Part shown: positions 18,603 to 20,829 of the stretch, in pieces
How positions within the stretch are numbered: position 1 is the stretch's first letter
Layout of the letters: each line of letters opens with the position of its first letter
The notes under the pieces: model-generated
Database searches by the model: none
Seen by the model: the letters and a program-made list of their open reading frames with translations, nothing else
What the model was told of the DNA's origin: nothing
Position numbers and translations under genes: made by a program
Origin: Larix sibirica
Taxonomy: Eukaryota > Streptophyta > Pinopsida > Pinales > Pinaceae
Assembly (NCBI GenBank): GCA_004151065.3
Contig: NWUY0304958866.1
Location: forward strand, 1-20,829
Reading direction: 5' to 3'
DNA: 20,829 nt

Positions 18603-18767
18603 TCATCAGTCACTGCAAGTCATACTATAGACAAGTCACTAGTCACTGCAAGTCATACTGGAGACAAGCCACCAGTCACTGCAAGTCATGCTAGAGGCAC
18701 ACAACCGGCTGTTGCAAGTCATGCTAAGGGCAAGAAACTAGCTCATGTAGGTCACGATGGGAGAATG
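18603..18767 (+). repeat. 33-bp in-frame tandem repeat x 5 (11-residue units)
   Basis: Five consecutive 33-bp units start at 18603, 18636, 18669, 18702 and 18735. Their translations are SSVTASHTIDK, SLVTASHTGDK, PPVTASHARGT, QPAVASHAKGK and the weak KLAHVGHDGRM. They lie inside the open frame 18462-19097, which continues the post-protease reading frame. The first three units are nearly identical at the DNA level and the last is the most diverged. Confidence 0.9.
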
Positions 18768-18969
18768 GATATGGTTGAGTCTGATTCTTCGAATAGATAT
18801 GCGAACTCTACTACTACTTTCAATTTTTATATTCCTCGGGAGTTTTATCTTATTAATTGTAGGTCCTCAAACCATGGTGTTCTTGAGCCTTTGCTGGTAT
18901 ACTCTGTCATGGTAACAAATATTTTGGAAGACATTCTAGTTGGACAAACCCCTATCCCAGTAACTTGTA

Positions 18970-19860
18970 TAAAATCTTTCTTTTTCTTTTTGATTTTTGA
19001 AACATCCCCTATATTATTTCCCTCAATCGATCAATTACGAAGGACTGAAACACTTCACTTCTTTCCTTGGCCCCTGTATTTATTCCCCTCAATTTAACGG
19101 CAGGCACTAGACCAACCATATAAATAAGTTCTATTTCTATGCTAAGATACAATCTAACTTAGATTCTCCTAAATCCGGTACTGCAGCCACCTATCCTCGC
19201 TTTCACAGGAAGGCAGGCAAGGCGGACTAGTTTATGAACTGATTAGTTAAGTGCAGGCACTCGACCAATTGAAAACTCCCTATCTTGCTTATTAAACTCC
19301 TACCCTAAACTCTGTGACTTATCATGGATCAAAAAATCCATCTATCACTGAATCCATTCCCTTGCGCACTGAATCCATCCATCGTCCTTTGAAGGAAGTA
19401 ATTTCGTTTTATGACTGTTAAGTCCGGGTAGTCTAAATATTATTTTATAAATATAAAGTATCAGGTAAGAAATAACCGCATCTTTACTCTCTCTCCAACC
19501 TGCCCACCTACTAAAGCCAGTACATGGATAGTCGCTTTAAAGCCCGTGGATAGATGCCAGCTACCTATTTCTGCCCATTGACATTTACAGGCTACCCCTG
19601 GTTGTTGTTTTGTGGAAAGATATAGAAGATTTGGATAAACCTAAGTGAGCTCCTAGATATATGTAATTCAGTGAAATGATTGTGGTGAAGATGCTGGGTC
19701 ACTTGGGTAAACAATTACTAAGGTGCTTTGTAGGGTCATTCGCCAATTCTGGCGTGGGGTCTCCATCTCAACTTGGAGAACGAACTCGAACTGAATAATC
19801 ATCTTATGTTGGGAACTGAATAAACTCTATAAGGTAAGGTTCCGGGCCAACAAATGAAAC
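18970..19860. other. Unassigned background DNA
   Basis: Retroelement similarity ends near a T-rich run at about 18975-18998. A 16-bp direct repeat, GCAGGCACTaGACCAA (19100-19115) and GCAGGCACTcGACCAA (19253-19268), is present. CACTGAATCCAT occurs twice near 19350. A small perfect hairpin, CGCCA-ATTC-TGGCG, lies at 19741-19754. No gene is recognised. Confidence 0.45.
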
Positions 19861-20040
19861 TGGGGTGGGCTACGGCTTTTGCACAAAAGTATCCGAATAA
19901 TATAGGGGGGTATTTATCTGCTTTATCTCCCACCTTTATGCTTGCTACTTATGACTATGCTCTTGCCCTCTGACCCTGCTGCTCCCACCTGTGTCTATCC
20001 TTCCTTTCGCTTTCTATGCTGTTGGCTGTGATGCCTTTTT
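19861..20040 (+). other. Coding-like frame of unknown origin
   Basis: One frame reads WATAFAQKYPNNIGGYLSAL, then SPTFMLATYDYALAL before a TGA at about 19970. Composition is protein-like, and ATAFA recalls the phrase at about 2700 in the low-complexity relic. It is too short to call a gene. Confidence 0.2.
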
Positions 20041-20049
20041 CTATCGCAC

Positions 20050-20187
20050 TTTGCAATAATAAAATTTGATTTATCCCTCTATTGCACCATTGCATTTCGC
20101 AAGAATAAACATTCATTTTTCCTTATAGCATACTATAGCAGTTCGCAAGAATAAACATGCATTTTTCCCTATAGCACACCGTCGCAG
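20050..20187 (+). repeat. 46-bp tandem repeat x 3
   Basis: Units occupy 20050-20095, 20096-20141 and 20142-20187. Units 2 and 3 are nearly identical (TTCGCAAGAATAAACATnCA start, TATAGCA core, GCAG end). Unit 1 is clearly diverged but keeps the length. A partial fourth start (TTTGTATAAATAT) follows. Confidence 0.85.
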
Positions 20188-20829
20188 TTTGTATAAATAT
20201 CCCAGCTTATCTGGCAGCCAACTTCAACAATGAATTTATCGTACTTGAAAATAAGTCCCTAGCTTGTGTACACCTACTAAAATGAAGTTCTCTCTGGTTG
20301 GGTGGGAATATACTTTGGAAATCCCTTGGTACTCAGCTGTGAGAACATACTTACACTCTTACTTACTTTGGTCCCTCTATAACCTCACCTATCACTCATA
20401 CCTACCCTTTCACCCCTTGCCTTATGAATGATTGAACCTTGTGCCTTCACGCAGAAGTTATGTCGCCGATGTGAACGAGTAGTTGTGTGTGTGTGAGGTG
20501 GGTCGTTATTAAACTGAACTCCGATAATGGTGGTGGGGTGGCATGATGTGTCCCCAATGAGCGAACCAGAGCTTCAGCGGAAGGAAGGAAGTGGTAGTGC
20601 CAATGTAAACAAGTGAGTGGTGTTTGTGAGGTCGATGCGTGATTAGCTTTTTTTGTGTTTGTGTGTTTTCACATATATAATGCAAATGCTTCAATCAACC
20701 CCCAACCCCATATTAAACTGAGGACTCAGTTCAACTTCATGATTGCGTGATAGCTGGGCCAGGCAAACTAGTTTCGTAATTGCTTACAGCCTTATGCGGA
20801 GGAGATAACTCTCGAACAGAAGCTCTAAG
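20188..20829. other. Unassigned DNA at the right end
   Basis: No gene or RNA is recognised. A 12-bp TG run lies at 20484-20495. The minus-strand frame 20509-20694 (61 codons) is His-rich, without a motif, and is probably chance. Confidence 0.45.

Larger units (their letters stand above)
16048..18960 (+). mobile_element. Decayed Ty3/gypsy retrotransposon, gag and protease region
   Basis: In order on the plus strand: a Pro/Gly-rich N-terminal part of gag, the gag core, a CCHC zinc knuckle, a protease and a post-protease linker with an 11-residue tandem repeat. Frame changes occur near 16200, 16750 and 18180. In-frame stops are frequent, but long stretches remain readable. CpG is scarce (9 in 16441-17040). 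The recognisable sequence ends near 18960, before any RT. Gag packages element RNA, and the protease cuts the gag-pol polyprotein. The piece is the complement of the minus-strand pol at 4860-7480. Confidence 0.85.

Overview
The window looks like plant mitochondrial DNA with a large, gene-poor, insertion-rich genome, most likely a gymnosperm, though the species cannot be fixed from the sequence. The mitochondrial call rests on a broken nad6 copy on the minus strand (about 3253-3538). Several of its differences from the familiar NAD6 protein are Ser-for-Leu, Pro-for-Leu and Thr-for-Ile, the kind that plant mitochondrial C-to-U editing normally repairs. I found no intact protein gene, no rRNA and no tRNA. 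Almost every open frame is short, and the few recognisable ones are relics.

Layout: 1-2280 is unassigned DNA with old tandem and direct repeats. 2281-4695 is a low-complexity region whose frames are rich in Ala/Thr/Ser/Gly/Tyr, interrupted by the nad6 relic. 4834-7480, minus strand, is a decayed Ty3/gypsy pol in the order RT, RNase H, integrase, with CpG-poor probable upstream element DNA continuing to about 8600. 8600-10150 is CpG-normal unassigned DNA. 10150-11370 is CpG-poor and contains, on the plus strand, an integrase C-terminal region from another Ty3/gypsy element. 11371-13545 is unassigned, with small repeats and hairpins. 13560-15700 is CpG-poor, LTR-like or leader-like non-coding DNA. 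15810-18960, plus strand, holds hairpins and then a decayed Ty3/gypsy gag plus protease with an 11-residue tandem repeat after the protease. 18970-20829 is unassigned and includes a 46-bp tandem repeat.

Nothing here is likely to work as a gene. The retroelement pieces carry many stops, frameshifts and lost catalytic residues. Two of them are complementary: the plus-strand piece stops before RT, and the minus-strand piece begins just before RT. Hand counts of CpG show a mosaic: about 27-29 per 600 bp in background samples against 2-9 per 600 bp in the retroelement samples. The simplest reading is that the elements decayed while methylated in the nucleus and were then copied into a mitochondrial backbone. 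A nuclear locus containing a mitochondrial insertion is the main alternative.
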